In this document: positions 15,739 through 24,812 of the stretch, piece by piece | Position numbering within the stretch: the stretch's first letter is position 1 | Layout: the number at the start of each line of letters is the position of its first letter | NCBI GenBank assembly: GCA_003225365.1 | Contig: QHZN01000076.1 | Location: 1-51,522 of the forward strand | Origin: Acidobacteriota bacterium | Lineage (GTDB): Bacteria > Acidobacteriota > Terriglobia > UBA7540 | Length of the DNA: 51,522 nt | Reading direction: 5' to 3' | The notes under the pieces: model-generated | Told to the model about the DNA's origin: nothing | Seen by the model: only the letters and a program-made list of their open reading frames with translations | Databases searched by the model: none | Made by a program: the position numbers and the translations under genes

Positions 15739-17241
15739 TCAGGCGCCGATCAGCTCCAAGTGCCTCGGCTGCCGGCCATCCGCTGGTGAGCATGACGCCG
15801 GCTTTTCCAGGGGCAGCAAACCGACATCCACGTACCTTTGTCGGACACTCTGCAGGAAGGAATTCGCGCTCAGCCACGTGTCCGAGGTTGCGCTTTTCCT
15901 GCCCATGAGCGCCCAATACATTTCGCCGATTTCGGGCTTTAACCAACCTCCGCCGAACGCGGCAGGGTGCCAGAGCAGCGAAACTCCCCCCCAACCGTAT
16001 TTCCGGCTGGTCGAAAGCAACTCCGCGGCCTGCTCGTAACCGGCTGCTTCAACGCCCTGCCCTTGTTGAAAAGCTTGGTCCATCATCAGCATAGGAATTT
16101 CAAGAAAGGTCGCCGGGCGTTCTTCCGGGAAGTAATAAGGCGGAAAAGCGAAACAAGCGCCGGAACGGAACCCAATGCGGTCTGACCAACCGAAGGATGT
16201 GTCGTAGCGCGCTCCGGCACGCTCGAGTGCTGGAATCAAGCGGTCGAGGGTGAACCGCAGGAAATGCTGGCGTCCCCCTTGGGGTTGGAAGCCCATTCGC
16301 CGCATGCGATCGAACTCCATCGGCAGACCGTCAGGAGTGTCGAGGCTCGTATACGAGCCGTGGAGACCGACCTCCATTCTGAGGGCCTCGAGAGCTTGCA
16401 TTAACTCACCGGTTCTCAGGGACCGGTAGGCGTAGTCGGGATCTCTTCGGTGACCGTGGCGCAAAATGAAGTAATAACTTGCGGTCGTGCCTCGAAGGGC
16501 TTCTTCCACCGCCAGCCAATGAACCTGGCCGAGCGGGTCCTGCCCCCCAAGCGCCGCCCTGAGCGCCAGCCAAGCTTGCCGCAAACAGAGCGGGAGATCT
16601 CTTGACAGAAGGAGAGAAATCGCAGAGTTTCTCATCAAGTGGTACAAGCTGTTGAAACGGCCGAGATGTAGATAATCCACGTCATGAGTCGGCACAACGA
16701 AGTGGCGCACCCACGCGACCGGGCTCGCGGGTTCCTCGGCGGCTCCGGGAAGCAGGCGACAAAGGGCCCGTTGGAGGAGGCGCATCGCAACGGCGGCGTA
16801 GGGCACTTGCATATGCAGGTGATCTTGCCCGGCGCGAGTGGCGTCAAAGGGCACTCGCCCTACCGAGTCGCGATCCTCGACGCTGTATTCATCCGCGCAC
16901 GAAACCCACTCGAAAATCTCTCCTAGCCAGTCGGGCTCCTGGCGTGGAAGCGGAGGATAGAACAGGACTGTTGCTTCACCGTCGCGAACAAACCCCCGTG
17001 GCGACGGCGCCGGTTCATGGATGGGGCGCGGGCGATAAAGATTGCTTAACTCGAGGCATGGCTCGTGGTTTTCGGAAGCGGGCTGCGTAACACGACGCAG
17101 CCGCACATCGGCGCTGCCGGCGGGCTCCTCCCCGAGCAAGGGTGTGTGCCCATAAATCGCGCAAAACAGCCGGAACGCGTAACTGATCCGCGCCCGTTGT
17201 ACAGGCGATGAATCTGACTCGAATTCCAGCAATATCCGCAT
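15739..17241 (-). CDS. Polysaccharide deacetylase-like protein (DUF7033-type N-terminus)
   Basis: The 500-residue product has an N-terminal region of the DUF7033 type (RILLEFESDSSPVQRARISY, VLFYPP) and a C-terminal deacetylase-like barrel of the CE4 superfamily. VPTHDVDYL carries the metal-binding aspartate pair and GLHGSYTS the histidine motif; SYYFILRHG and MRRMGFQPQGGRQHFLRF are further typical segments, and VSLLWHPAAFGG gives the late histidine. Such proteins remove N-acetyl groups from sugars in many EPS systems. No signal peptide is visible, so a cytoplasmic or peripheral location is likely, acting on lipid-linked or nucleotide-linked sugar. It lies 64 bases downstream of the polymerase gene. 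No good ribosome site precedes the ATG at 17241. Confidence 0.82.
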   Translation of the reverse strand: MRILLEFESDSSPVQRARISYAFRLFCAIYGHTPLLGEEPAGSADVRLRRVTQPASENHEPCLELSNLYRPRPIHEPAPSPRGFVRDGEATVLFYPPLPRQEPDWLGEIFEWVSCADEYSVEDRDSVGRVPFDATRAGQDHLHMQVPYAAVAMRLLQRALCRLLPGAAEEPASPVAWVRHFVVPTHDVDYLHLGRFNSLYHLMRNSAISLLLSRDLPLCLRQAWLALRAALGGQDPLGQVHWLAVEEALRGTTASYYFILRHGHRRDPDYAYRSLRTGELMQALEALRMEVGLHGSYTSLDTPDGLPMEFDRMRRMGFQPQGGRQHFLRFTLDRLIPALERAGARYDTSFGWSDRIGFRSGACFAFPPYYFPEERPATFLEIPMLMMDQAFQQGQGVEAAGYEQAAELLSTSRKYGWGGVSLLWHPAAFGGGWLKPEIGEMYWALMGRKSATSDTWLSANSFLQSVRQRYVDVGLLPLEKPASCSPADGRQPRHLELIGA

Positions 17242-17305
17242 GGCGGTTGTATTCGAAATTCAGGGAAACAGCGATTCGAAACGGCTTCCGATCGAGAGGC
17301 GGGAC

Positions 17306-18772
17306 TTATGCTTCTCCGAGGACCGGGGCCGGGCCTTCATGCCCAGCTCCTTCCACCCACTCTTCTAAAGGGGCTTCCTCTTCATTGGGCTCGAATAGGG
17401 CGATCCGCCGGCAGGCGAACACCATTCCGCACCAGAACCACAGGTATCGGTGTTCCACGATGTCCCCGCTGAACATGGTGACGAGAAAAAGAAAGATCAA
17501 AGCCGGCAGAAGCGAGGGGAAACGTCCGGCAACACCGTCGTTATCTCGCTTAAGGATGATAAAAGCTGTACCCAGAAGATTCAGCAAAGCAACGAGACCG
17601 ACGATCCCTTGTTCGACGGCCACCTCGAGAACCAAGTTGTGAGGGTAGTGGAATACACGCCGGTCGTCCGTACGAAAATAGTACATGCTCCATCCACTGA
17701 CACCCCAGCGCAAAAGGGGGTGGTCAGGGATGGTGTGGAGGGCCGCCTTATAGAACGCCAGCCTTTTCGTGGCCGTGCCATTCGCCTCGGTCGACCCTTG
17801 CATGAGCTGAACCATCTCCGAGGTCTTCTTCTGGAAGCTGTGCTGCACCGTTCCCACAAACCAAAATGTGGACAGCACAAATACGGCCAAAGCGACGGTG
17901 AGCATCACGTACACTGTCGCCCGGCGGGAAATCAAACTCGTTTTCAGCCGGGAGAAGACCATGCTCAGACCCAGCACCAATACCAGGGCAAGGAGCGGTC
18001 CGCGCGTCTCGGCCGCGGCCAGTCCCACCGCCAAACATGGGATACAAACGAAGAGCGCGGCTGCACGCAGGTACCGATCCGTGATTCGATGGAAGAGCAG
18101 GAGCAGGATGGCCCACCCCACCAATTGCCCGACCCCAATGTGCTGTGGGTGCTGATGTTCCGCAAGTCTGCCTTGGTGGCTGGCTCCCAGCATGTAACCC
18201 GCCGCCGCCAGGGAGAAAATCACCGTCCCGATGACGAAATCGCGATAGTCCTTTTCTGTTCTGACTAATAAGAAAGGCGCGAAGAACGCCAATGACCCAA
18301 AGACGAGAAAATCGAGCAGCTTATCCCCGCCGGAATCCGGCGCGGGAGTGTAGAGATAACTGAGTGCAATGACCGCAGCAAACAGCAGGTAAGCGATAAT
18401 TGCCCGCTTCCCTCCTCTGAACAAATCCCAGATCGCCCCTGGCTGCTTGCATAGCCAAAGGAAGCGCATAAAGATGGCCAAACCTAGAATGCCCGCGGTC
18501 ACGGCGAGGGCCGTGAGGTTGCGAGTTTCCGCGAACCGGCTGAACACAGGAAGTTCCATCACTCTCGGCGCGAACAGCATCGGTGCGATAAAAGCTGCCG
18601 GGTGCCTGGCGGAGAGAAAGATTGCGAACATCCCGAATAAGATTCCAGCGGCAATCCAAACGGGGTCGAACCTGAAGGTTATGTCGAAATCCAATCCACC
18701 TTGCAGCCCGACGACGGCGGCCAGCAGCAACATCGTGAGTAGGATCAAAATCCCTAATTTTCGCGCGCGCAT
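17306..18772 (-). CDS. O-antigen ligase/polymerase (Wzy-like) membrane protein
   Basis: The 488-residue protein is dominated by about 11-12 hydrophobic helices (for example KLGILILLTMLLLAAVVGL, FGMFAIFLSA, LLFAAVIALSYL, LLLLFHRITD, YVMLTVALAVFVLSTFWFVG). A large periplasmic loop follows, with HTIPDHPLLRWGVSGWSM and YPHNLVLEVAVEQGIVGLVAL. The HN[xx]LE...GLxG pattern is the hallmark of Wzy_C O-antigen ligase/polymerases. It would polymerise lipid-linked EPS repeat units on the periplasmic side. I place the start at the ATG at 18772, 8 bases after the flippase stop; a frame open to 18868 would run far into the flippase gene. The C-terminus is acidic (EPNEEEAPLEEWVEG). Confidence 0.9.
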   Translation of the reverse strand: MRARKLGILILLTMLLLAAVVGLQGGLDFDITFRFDPVWIAAGILFGMFAIFLSARHPAAFIAPMLFAPRVMELPVFSRFAETRNLTALAVTAGILGLAIFMRFLWLCKQPGAIWDLFRGGKRAIIAYLLFAAVIALSYLYTPAPDSGGDKLLDFLVFGSLAFFAPFLLVRTEKDYRDFVIGTVIFSLAAAGYMLGASHQGRLAEHQHPQHIGVGQLVGWAILLLLFHRITDRYLRAAALFVCIPCLAVGLAAAETRGPLLALVLVLGLSMVFSRLKTSLISRRATVYVMLTVALAVFVLSTFWFVGTVQHSFQKKTSEMVQLMQGSTEANGTATKRLAFYKAALHTIPDHPLLRWGVSGWSMYYFRTDDRRVFHYPHNLVLEVAVEQGIVGLVALLNLLGTAFIILKRDNDGVAGRFPSLLPALIFLFLVTMFSGDIVEHRYLWFWCGMVFACRRIALFEPNEEEAPLEEWVEGAGHEGPAPVLGEA

Positions 18773-18780
18773 ACTTTTCT

Positions 18781-20415
18781 CTATTGGTACCTGATTTCCA
18801 ATCGAAGCAAAGGGAGACTCCAACTTTTTCGTCCGCCCAACCCCATACGCCATGTGTATTGGAGCCAAGTCGAGCCCACCGAGGTCAGCAAGGCCAAATA
18901 CGCCGATGAAAGGCCGCCCTCCAGCAGAACCGCTTGGAGGGGACCCATCGGAGAACTTTGAAAGGAGCGGAAAGCAAAGGCTACTGCCCCCAGCCCCACC
19001 GCAGCCAATAACGAGGGCGCCGACCGAGCCCAGGGCAGGCTGACGTCGTACAACTTTCGAAAAGTCCGCAGCGTCAGCGACCCGAGAACAATCAAAGTAA
19101 TAAACATGGATCCGGCGATACCTTCCAAGAGGAACGTTCGAGGCACGAATTTGACGGAAGCGCCAATCAACAACAGGTAGACCATCAGCGCGGTGAGAAC
19201 ATTCCAGGCGTTCAATGGCTTTACACTGGCTGCATCAATGGTGCTGCGCAGCGCCATGTAGAACAGATACGGCGGAATCGCCACCAGCAGCAGTCGAATA
19301 ACCAGCATCTGGTCCAAGTATCTCGACCCCACCCAGGTGCGGACCGCTACGTCAGCAAAGATGATCAACTGTAGGCAGGCGAAAACCGAAAGCTCCAAGA
19401 CGCCCACTACAAGATATTTGAGCCGTGCACGAACGTCATCCAGGCGGTTCTGCCCAAGCATCATACTGACCTTCGAGAGAAGCACGACCCCCAAAGGGCC
19501 GGCGGCATACCCGGTCACCATCAAAAAAGTCAGGCCGAGGAGGAAAGCCGAGATTTGGGCCATGGGGAGGTAATGCGCAGCGATGACAGGGCCAAGCGCC
19601 GTCAGCGCGGCCGAGCCAAAGTCTCCCGGAACTCGGGGAATCCCGTAATGCAGAAGCTCCTTCAAGTGATGCGCCAATTTGGTGGGCTCGGGGATGGTGA
19701 ACCGGCGAAAGATGGGAATGGCGAACAGCGCAGAAATCACGATATCCAGGCTGCCCATGGCCCCTACCATCAAAGGAACAGAGCGCGTCCGGTAGAGCAC
19801 CATGATGACGCATAGCGGAACGGCAACCAACGTACATACTTCCAAAAGATTGGCGCGCGCCATAGAAAGAAGGCCGCGATAATATCCGAAGACCACCCCC
19901 TGCGCCGTCAGACCCCATACCATGAACGAAAGCGCAATGACGAAAGCGGTCCGATGGCTGTCGCCGAAAAGCCAGTGCGCAAAAACCCGACGGTTGCCAA
20001 TCATGATCAGTCCAATTACGATTGAAGAGAGTATCAGGCAAATCGAAGCAGCCTGGAAATAAGTGGTGGGTTCTTGCTGCTGGCTGCCCCTGGCGCGGGC
20101 CACGTATCTGGGAAGGCCTACGGCCAAGCCCAAGACGGCTCCGGCGAGTAACCAGGCCGTGATACGAGACAAGAGCAGATACTCCGCCAGCTCCGCGGCC
20201 CCGACCCACCTGCCAAAAATTGAAACTATGACGACGCGGGAGGCTAGAACTAAAACTTCCGCTCCCATGGTCAAGCCGACATCCCGAAGAAACCGCCCGC
20301 ATCTCGGCCGGGTCTGAACCTCGGTCGAGCGGTCCGCAAGGAGGCTCCCGTCTTTGAGAGGAGCCAATTCTTCGCTGGCGTGTAGCGCGGATTTTTGCGT
20401 AGTTGACATCTTCAT
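18781..20415 (-). CDS. Wzx-type lipid-linked oligosaccharide flippase (MATE/MOP superfamily)
   Basis: This 544-residue protein has about 14 predicted membrane helices after a polar N-terminus of roughly 45 residues. Segments such as GLTMGAEVLVLASRVVIVSIFGRWVG, LAEYLLLSRITAWLLAGAVLGLAVGLPRY, HHLKELLHYGIPRVPGDFG and LLVAIPPYLFYMALRSTIDA follow the polysaccharide synthase (MOP) pattern. It should move undecaprenyl-linked repeat units across the inner membrane for the adjacent Wzy-like polymerase. The 161-base gap before it, after the CpsD-like gene, shows no recognisable feature. The start is weakly supported: neither the ATG at 20415 nor that at 20409 has a clear ribosome site. Confidence 0.9.
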   Translation of the reverse strand: MKMSTTQKSALHASEELAPLKDGSLLADRSTEVQTRPRCGRFLRDVGLTMGAEVLVLASRVVIVSIFGRWVGAAELAEYLLLSRITAWLLAGAVLGLAVGLPRYVARARGSQQQEPTTYFQAASICLILSSIVIGLIMIGNRRVFAHWLFGDSHRTAFVIALSFMVWGLTAQGVVFGYYRGLLSMARANLLEVCTLVAVPLCVIMVLYRTRSVPLMVGAMGSLDIVISALFAIPIFRRFTIPEPTKLAHHLKELLHYGIPRVPGDFGSAALTALGPVIAAHYLPMAQISAFLLGLTFLMVTGYAAGPLGVVLLSKVSMMLGQNRLDDVRARLKYLVVGVLELSVFACLQLIIFADVAVRTWVGSRYLDQMLVIRLLLVAIPPYLFYMALRSTIDAASVKPLNAWNVLTALMVYLLLIGASVKFVPRTFLLEGIAGSMFITLIVLGSLTLRTFRKLYDVSLPWARSAPSLLAAVGLGAVAFAFRSFQSSPMGPLQAVLLEGGLSSAYLALLTSVGSTWLQYTWRMGLGGRKSWSLPLLRLEIRYQ

Positions 20416-20576
20416 GAAATCGGCTTGGGCGGAACGGCCAGATCAGGATGAGGATTGGCCAGAGGCGATTCGGCTAGGACGTAGCTCCGCCATGTGAGTC
20501 ACATCCATGACCCCGAACACACTGGAACTTCCGCAGGCAGAACTTCCCATCCGAACTGGTTCTGACTCCACCGCCT

Positions 20577-21317
20577 CTACAGCCTTCGGTAGAGCGCCTC
20601 GGGGACGGGAAACGTGCGATCGTTTAAGACGGCCCCTAGCAACCTCACATTGGAGGCTTCAAAACTCTCCTTGACCTTCATCGCGGTGGCGCGACGGGTG
20701 GAGTTCGCTTTGACCACCAGGACTACCCCGTCGGCAAATTGGCCGAATAGGATCGCGTCCGGATAGAGATTCACCGGGGGCGCGTTGATCAGAACGTAGG
20801 CGAAGTGTTCGCGCAACTCTGCGACGCGAGAGCGAACGAGATCCGACGGCAAGATCGCTTCTCTTCCCTGCGGCAGACTCCCTGAGGTCATCAGCCACAA
20901 ACTCCGGCCGGGAACTTGCCGGGCGAAGTCTTTCGAGCTCCCGGATTTGAAAATTGCGTCGGTCAGACCGGAGCGATTTTCTAACCCGTACCGCGCATGG
21001 AGGGATGGAGAGGACAAGTGAGCGTCGATCAGGCAAACGGACCCCGTCGCACGCGAGGCGAGGATTTCGCTCGCCCGCGCGCAGACGGAACTCGAACCGT
21101 CGCCCTCGTCCGTGCCGCAAAACACCACGGTCTTCGGACCGCCTCCATCGGCTAACAGGAACAGGCGCTGGACGAGCTTCGCCTCTTCCTCCCCCGCCTT
21201 TTCCTCCGGGACTCTCAACTGACCCGCCGCAACCGCAGGTGCCGGGACGGGAACCGGAGGTTGAATCGCAACCTCTTGTTCTGCCAACTGGGTTAGAAGT
21301 TCGTAGTTTCGACTCAT
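20577..21317 (-). CDS. CpsD/CapB-like P-loop protein with degenerate Walker motifs (predicted pseudokinase)
   Basis: The 246-residue product has the fold pattern of the cytoplasmic domain of bacterial tyrosine autokinases: PKTVVFCGTDEGDGSSSV, VCLIDAHLSSPSLHARYG, SGLTDAIF, LWLMTSG, YVLINAPPVNLYPDAI, ADGVVLVVKANSTRR and LLGAVLND. The key residues have changed. The Walker A consensus GxxGxGK[ST] reads GTDEGDGSSS (68-77), with no invariant lysine, and Walker A' (DxDxRxP) reads DAHLSSP. There is no C-terminal tyrosine cluster, only one Tyr near the end. It is therefore unlikely to be an ordinary kinase and may be a structural partner of the Wzz protein. The ATG at 21317 has AGAGGT 4 bases upstream. 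It follows the ExeA-PEGA gene. Confidence 0.85.
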   Translation of the reverse strand: MSRNYELLTQLAEQEVAIQPPVPVPAPAVAAGQLRVPEEKAGEEEAKLVQRLFLLADGGGPKTVVFCGTDEGDGSSSVCARASEILASRATGSVCLIDAHLSSPSLHARYGLENRSGLTDAIFKSGSSKDFARQVPGRSLWLMTSGSLPQGREAILPSDLVRSRVAELREHFAYVLINAPPVNLYPDAILFGQFADGVVLVVKANSTRRATAMKVKESFEASNVRLLGAVLNDRTFPVPEALYRRL

Positions 21318-21434
21318 GCCTACCTCTTTCGGTTTCTCAAGATTTGAACAGCTCACGACTCAACGGCCGCTAGGGCCGATGTCTTTACCGTCCGGCGCGG
21401 TCAACTTCACTTTGCGTCCCGCCTCGCACCCGAT

Positions 21435-23207
21435 TCATGGTTTCACTTTCTTTAACAACGTGCTGCTGCCCAGCGGCGACACCCGACCTCCACTCGCCGG
21501 AGTCAGTTTCGCAATGACGGACGAAGTGAGGTTCGGGCGGACTTGCACATTTTGCACGTCCGTTTCGTAACCATTCTTGGCGATTACCACCCGGTAGGTT
21601 CCCGCTGGAAGCGTAAGGGTGTAGGGTGCCATCCACCTGAACGACTTGCCGCCATCGATGGAAATCCTCGCTCCCGTTAGGTCCGCTCGAACCTGGAGCG
21701 TGCCAGACCTTGCAGCGCCGCCCGCGTTTCCCACGGTCGCCGAACTCGGTCCCGCCGGGGTTTGCTCGGGAGGTGCGGCCACCTCAGCCACGCGTGGTTG
21801 GGGGATCGAAGAGACTGCAGCCGACGTGGTGACCTCTCCGCCGCGGTCCGAAGATGCAGACGCCGCCGCACTCACGTCCGGCTGTCGGGTCGAAGAGAAC
21901 GGAGTCCATGAAATGACCTCCCCGCCACGGTTCGAAGGTGCAGATGCCGCCACGTTTAGAACGGCTCCTGCGAGAGAGGCCAAGCGCGAGGTCGCGGAAT
22001 TCGCCCAAGCTCGCCGGGATTCCAAACTCTGGCCCGAGGTGTATATTACCGCCGTGACCGCCAAGAGGAGAGCCGCCGTGAGCCCCCACTCGAACCCACC
22101 CCCGGCCCGCGGCTTCGTGCGCCGAGCCATGGGTCGGCTGAATTCGGTTTCCGAGAAAACTAGCGGCTGCTCCGGTTGAGGAGTAGAGGAGCGTGGGTTG
22201 AACTCCATCTCCGACGAAGCTACCGGCTGTTTTGGTTGAGGAGTAGAAGTGGCATCAACATGCGCCGGCGAACGCGGACGGAGGATGGTTGTGCCAATTC
22301 TGGCCAACACTCCCCTCCCCCCTGAGCCATGGGAAGCGACCGGCCGGGCCGGCGGAGGAGCGGGAGGGGCGTCGGAATCCGCCGGCGGCTCGGAACCCAG
22401 CCGTCGAACGTCCAAGTCTCCCAACACTTCCTTGACCATCAAAGCGTCCACGGTCTTTCTTCGTAGGGCGCACCCAAGCGATAGCGCATTGAAGCAAAGG
22501 TTGTTGATGTTTCGCGGAATGCCCTCGGAGTGCTCTGCGATCATTGAGCGCGCTTCGGAACTGAAGAGGTCTTTTCCCGTGTGACCCGCAATTTGAAGGC
22601 GGTGGTTGATGTATCCGTCGACCTCGGAGCGCGTAAACGGCATGAGCCTGGCGGAGATGGACACGCGTTGGAGCAACTGCGACATAGTAGGGCTGGCTAA
22701 TCTGTCCGCCAAAGGCGGCTGGCCCGCTAATATCACCTGAACGAGCTTGGCCTTCGGGGTCTCGAAGTTCGTGAGCAAACGCACCGACTCCAAGACCTCT
22801 TCGCTCAGGTTCTGTGCCTCGTCGACGATCACCACGACGCGGCCGCCCCTTTCCGCTTCACGCACCAGGAATTGATTCAGCCGAAGATGTATCTCGACGG
22901 CGTCTTGCCCGTTCGTTTCCACGCCCAGGTCCGCCGCCATGTACCGGAGAAGTTCGTGCGAGTTGCATTGGGTCTGGAATATAAACGCCGTCCGCGCAGA
23001 GCTTCGAAGGCGCTCCAGCAGGCAATAAAGCAGCGTGGTCTTACCCATGCCTGGTTTCGCGACCATGGCGGTGAAGCCTCGGCCGCTCTGGACACCATAA
23101 AGGACCGAGGCCAGCGCCTCGCGGTGTGTCGCGCTAAGGTAGAGAAACCGGGGGTCCGGCGTCACACCGAAGGGCTGCTCGCGCAGATTGTAGAAATCAA
23201 GAAACAT
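21435..23207 (-). CDS. ExeA-family AAA ATPase fused to a C-terminal PEGA domain
   Basis: The N-terminal 270 residues are an ExeA/GspA-type AAA domain: FYNLREQPFGVTPDPRFLYL, Walker A AKPGMGKTTLL (50-60), Walker B VVVIVDEAQNL, and AGQPPLADRL. A Pro/Ser-rich linker with internal repeats follows, then one membrane helix (WGLTAALLLAVTAVIYTSG), then a second repeat-rich stretch. The last 75 residues are a PEGA domain (LTGARISIDGG, LPAGTYRVVIAKNGYE). The ATPase therefore lies in the cytoplasm and the PEGA part in the periplasm. ExeA-like ATPases are regular members of XrtA-type EPS loci, beside chain-length proteins. This gene overlaps the chain-length gene by 11 bases. The periplasmic PEGA domain could touch peptidoglycan or the nascent glycan; that is inference. 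Confidence 0.92.
   Translation of the reverse strand: MFLDFYNLREQPFGVTPDPRFLYLSATHREALASVLYGVQSGRGFTAMVAKPGMGKTTLLYCLLERLRSSARTAFIFQTQCNSHELLRYMAADLGVETNGQDAVEIHLRLNQFLVREAERGGRVVVIVDEAQNLSEEVLESVRLLTNFETPKAKLVQVILAGQPPLADRLASPTMSQLLQRVSISARLMPFTRSEVDGYINHRLQIAGHTGKDLFSSEARSMIAEHSEGIPRNINNLCFNALSLGCALRRKTVDALMVKEVLGDLDVRRLGSEPPADSDAPPAPPPARPVASHGSGGRGVLARIGTTILRPRSPAHVDATSTPQPKQPVASSEMEFNPRSSTPQPEQPLVFSETEFSRPMARRTKPRAGGGFEWGLTAALLLAVTAVIYTSGQSLESRRAWANSATSRLASLAGAVLNVAASAPSNRGGEVISWTPFSSTRQPDVSAAASASSDRGGEVTTSAAVSSIPQPRVAEVAAPPEQTPAGPSSATVGNAGGAARSGTLQVRADLTGARISIDGGKSFRWMAPYTLTLPAGTYRVVIAKNGYETDVQNVQVRPNLTSSVIAKLTPASGGRVSPLGSSTLLKKVKP
22141..22250. repeat. Imperfect tandem repeat inside the ExeA-PEGA gene
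   Basis: Two neighbouring copies of about 55 bases share the pattern TTCC/CTCCGA, then AGCGGCTG or ACCGGCTG, then GGTTGAGGAGTAGA. They encode the linker repeats (S)TPQPxQP(L)V(F)SE(T)EF. A second pair of longer units, about 75-85 bases each, lies at roughly 21790-21960 and encodes two (S)DRGGEV-like blocks flanking the transmembrane side. All copies keep the reading frame. Confidence 0.6.
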
Positions 23208-24771
23208 GAATCACGGACCTGCCGTTGCCCTTTCCATTGCCATGGGCCTTCCCGTTAGCCTTTCCGTTGGCTTCCTTGGGCAAGGCCGCGAGCAAGGGAA
23301 TGTTCAATACGGATTCCACCTCACCGGGCGTGCGCAGGGTGGTATCGAGGCTATCGAAGCCGAAAGCTAACCCGATGGATCCCAGGCCTGCCAGCAAGCC
23401 TCCGAGGGCCACGTACCACACGTTGGAATGCGTGGGCAGAGAAGGAACTGCCGCGGCTTGCGCAACCGTAACGTTCAGGATCCCTCGCGTGTCAAGCGCG
23501 TTGGAAATTCTCGCCTCTTCCTGCTTGCGCAGATAAAGCAAGTAGTTATCCTCGGCCACCTTGGTGGCGCGAAGGAGGTCGTCTTGAACCATACCCTGCT
23601 GCTCGAACCACTGGGCCTTCGTTTGAAAGGTCTGAACGCCTCGCGCGAGCGCCACGTTGCGGGCTTCCAAACCGGCGAGGGCCGCCGAAGTCTTGGTCAG
23701 TTCTTCTCGCACTAACTCGAAGTTGGGGTCGCGGTCCGTGGTTTCCTGGCGCCATTGCGCCTTTTCCGCCCCCGCAATGGCATCGCGAGTTTGGGCGATT
23801 TCCGTCTCGATTTCCTTGACCGGGCGGTAGTCCGGCGCGAACTTTTCCAATAACGCGGTCCGCTTCAATTCCAACTCCAACAGAGTACCCTTGAGTTGCT
23901 GGAGCAGTTGAGCGTTGTCCACGGTCATCACCTGCGTCGTCATGCGAGGCAGCATCGAGGCCTGCTTCGCATCGAGCCACCGCATCTTCTGGCGGGCTTC
24001 CGCGATGGCGGCTTGTGTTTCCACATGCATGGCCTCGAGGTCGTTGAGCTTTTGCAGAACCACCGCGGTCTCCAGTTGCGCCGAGACCACTCCGCCGCTC
24101 CGCGTGAAACTCACGAGCTGGGCTTCCGACTGCGCGAGCTTCTTTCGGTACTGCTCGGTTTCGTTCTCGAAAAATTCATACGGGCCCGGCGGCCGATGGA
24201 CCGCCGCATGTTTTTTCAAGTAGACATCCGACAGGGTCCTTACCACTTGCGCGGCGAGCTCTGGGTCCGACGAATCGTAGCTCACGGAGATGATGTTGCT
24301 CATCTTCTCCACTTCAATGTCCAGCTTGTCGGCCAATCTGCGCACCGCCTTGTCGACCCGTTGCTCTTTCGACAGACTCCATCCTCCCAATAGTTTGCTC
24401 CAGACGGGGAGCGGCTTGGAGGCCAGGCCGCATTTGTCGACCACCTCTTCGAGCAAGTCCCGGCTGAGGAGCAGCGCGATCTCGGAGTTCATCTGTTCCA
24501 CGGTCACTCCGTTGTGATTGAGATCGGGCTGGGCACTCACCCCCGGCGAAACGACGGGGTCAGCCCGCTCGCCCTGGTCGACCAAGAAAAGGGCCTGCGC
24601 CTGGTAACGGTCCGAGACCATCAAGGCGAAGGTAACGACCCCCAGGAAGATGAGCGAGGCCGAAATCAGCCATACTCGGCGCTGACGGAATAAAATCGCC
24701 AAGAGATCGCGAGGTGTGGTCGCGTGGGGCGCCTTCTGGCCATTGCCATTTGTTCCATTCGGGACTTTCAT
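23197..24771 (-). CDS. Wzz/GumC-type polysaccharide chain-length determinant
   Basis: The 524-residue protein has two membrane helices, near residues 33-53 (VWLISASLIFLGVVTFALMV) and about 450-470 (VWYVALGGLLAGLGSIGLAFG). Between them is a long periplasmic coiled coil rich in Leu, Glu and Gln (LNDLEAMHVETQAAIAEARQ, ALAGLEARNVALARGVQTF). The region after the first helix (RYQAQALFLVD) and the one before the second helix (RISNALDTRGILNVTVAQAA) match Wzz/GNVR-type proteins. It spans the periplasm and sets chain length together with the outer-membrane export protein and the cytoplasmic ATPase. Both ends are low-complexity (NGTNGNGQ; NGKANGKAHGNGKGNG). No kinase domain is fused to it; the separate CpsD-like protein downstream could fill that place. 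It is 41 bases after the export gene. Confidence 0.93.
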   Translation of the reverse strand: MKVPNGTNGNGQKAPHATTPRDLLAILFRQRRVWLISASLIFLGVVTFALMVSDRYQAQALFLVDQGERADPVVSPGVSAQPDLNHNGVTVEQMNSEIALLLSRDLLEEVVDKCGLASKPLPVWSKLLGGWSLSKEQRVDKAVRRLADKLDIEVEKMSNIISVSYDSSDPELAAQVVRTLSDVYLKKHAAVHRPPGPYEFFENETEQYRKKLAQSEAQLVSFTRSGGVVSAQLETAVVLQKLNDLEAMHVETQAAIAEARQKMRWLDAKQASMLPRMTTQVMTVDNAQLLQQLKGTLLELELKRTALLEKFAPDYRPVKEIETEIAQTRDAIAGAEKAQWRQETTDRDPNFELVREELTKTSAALAGLEARNVALARGVQTFQTKAQWFEQQGMVQDDLLRATKVAEDNYLLYLRKQEEARISNALDTRGILNVTVAQAAAVPSLPTHSNVWYVALGGLLAGLGSIGLAFGFDSLDTTLRTPGEVESVLNIPLLAALPKEANGKANGKAHGNGKGNGRSVIHVS

Positions 24772-24812
24772 GTGAGCCCTCCTATGGTGCTGTGCTCGCG
24801 CTTGACTTCCGG

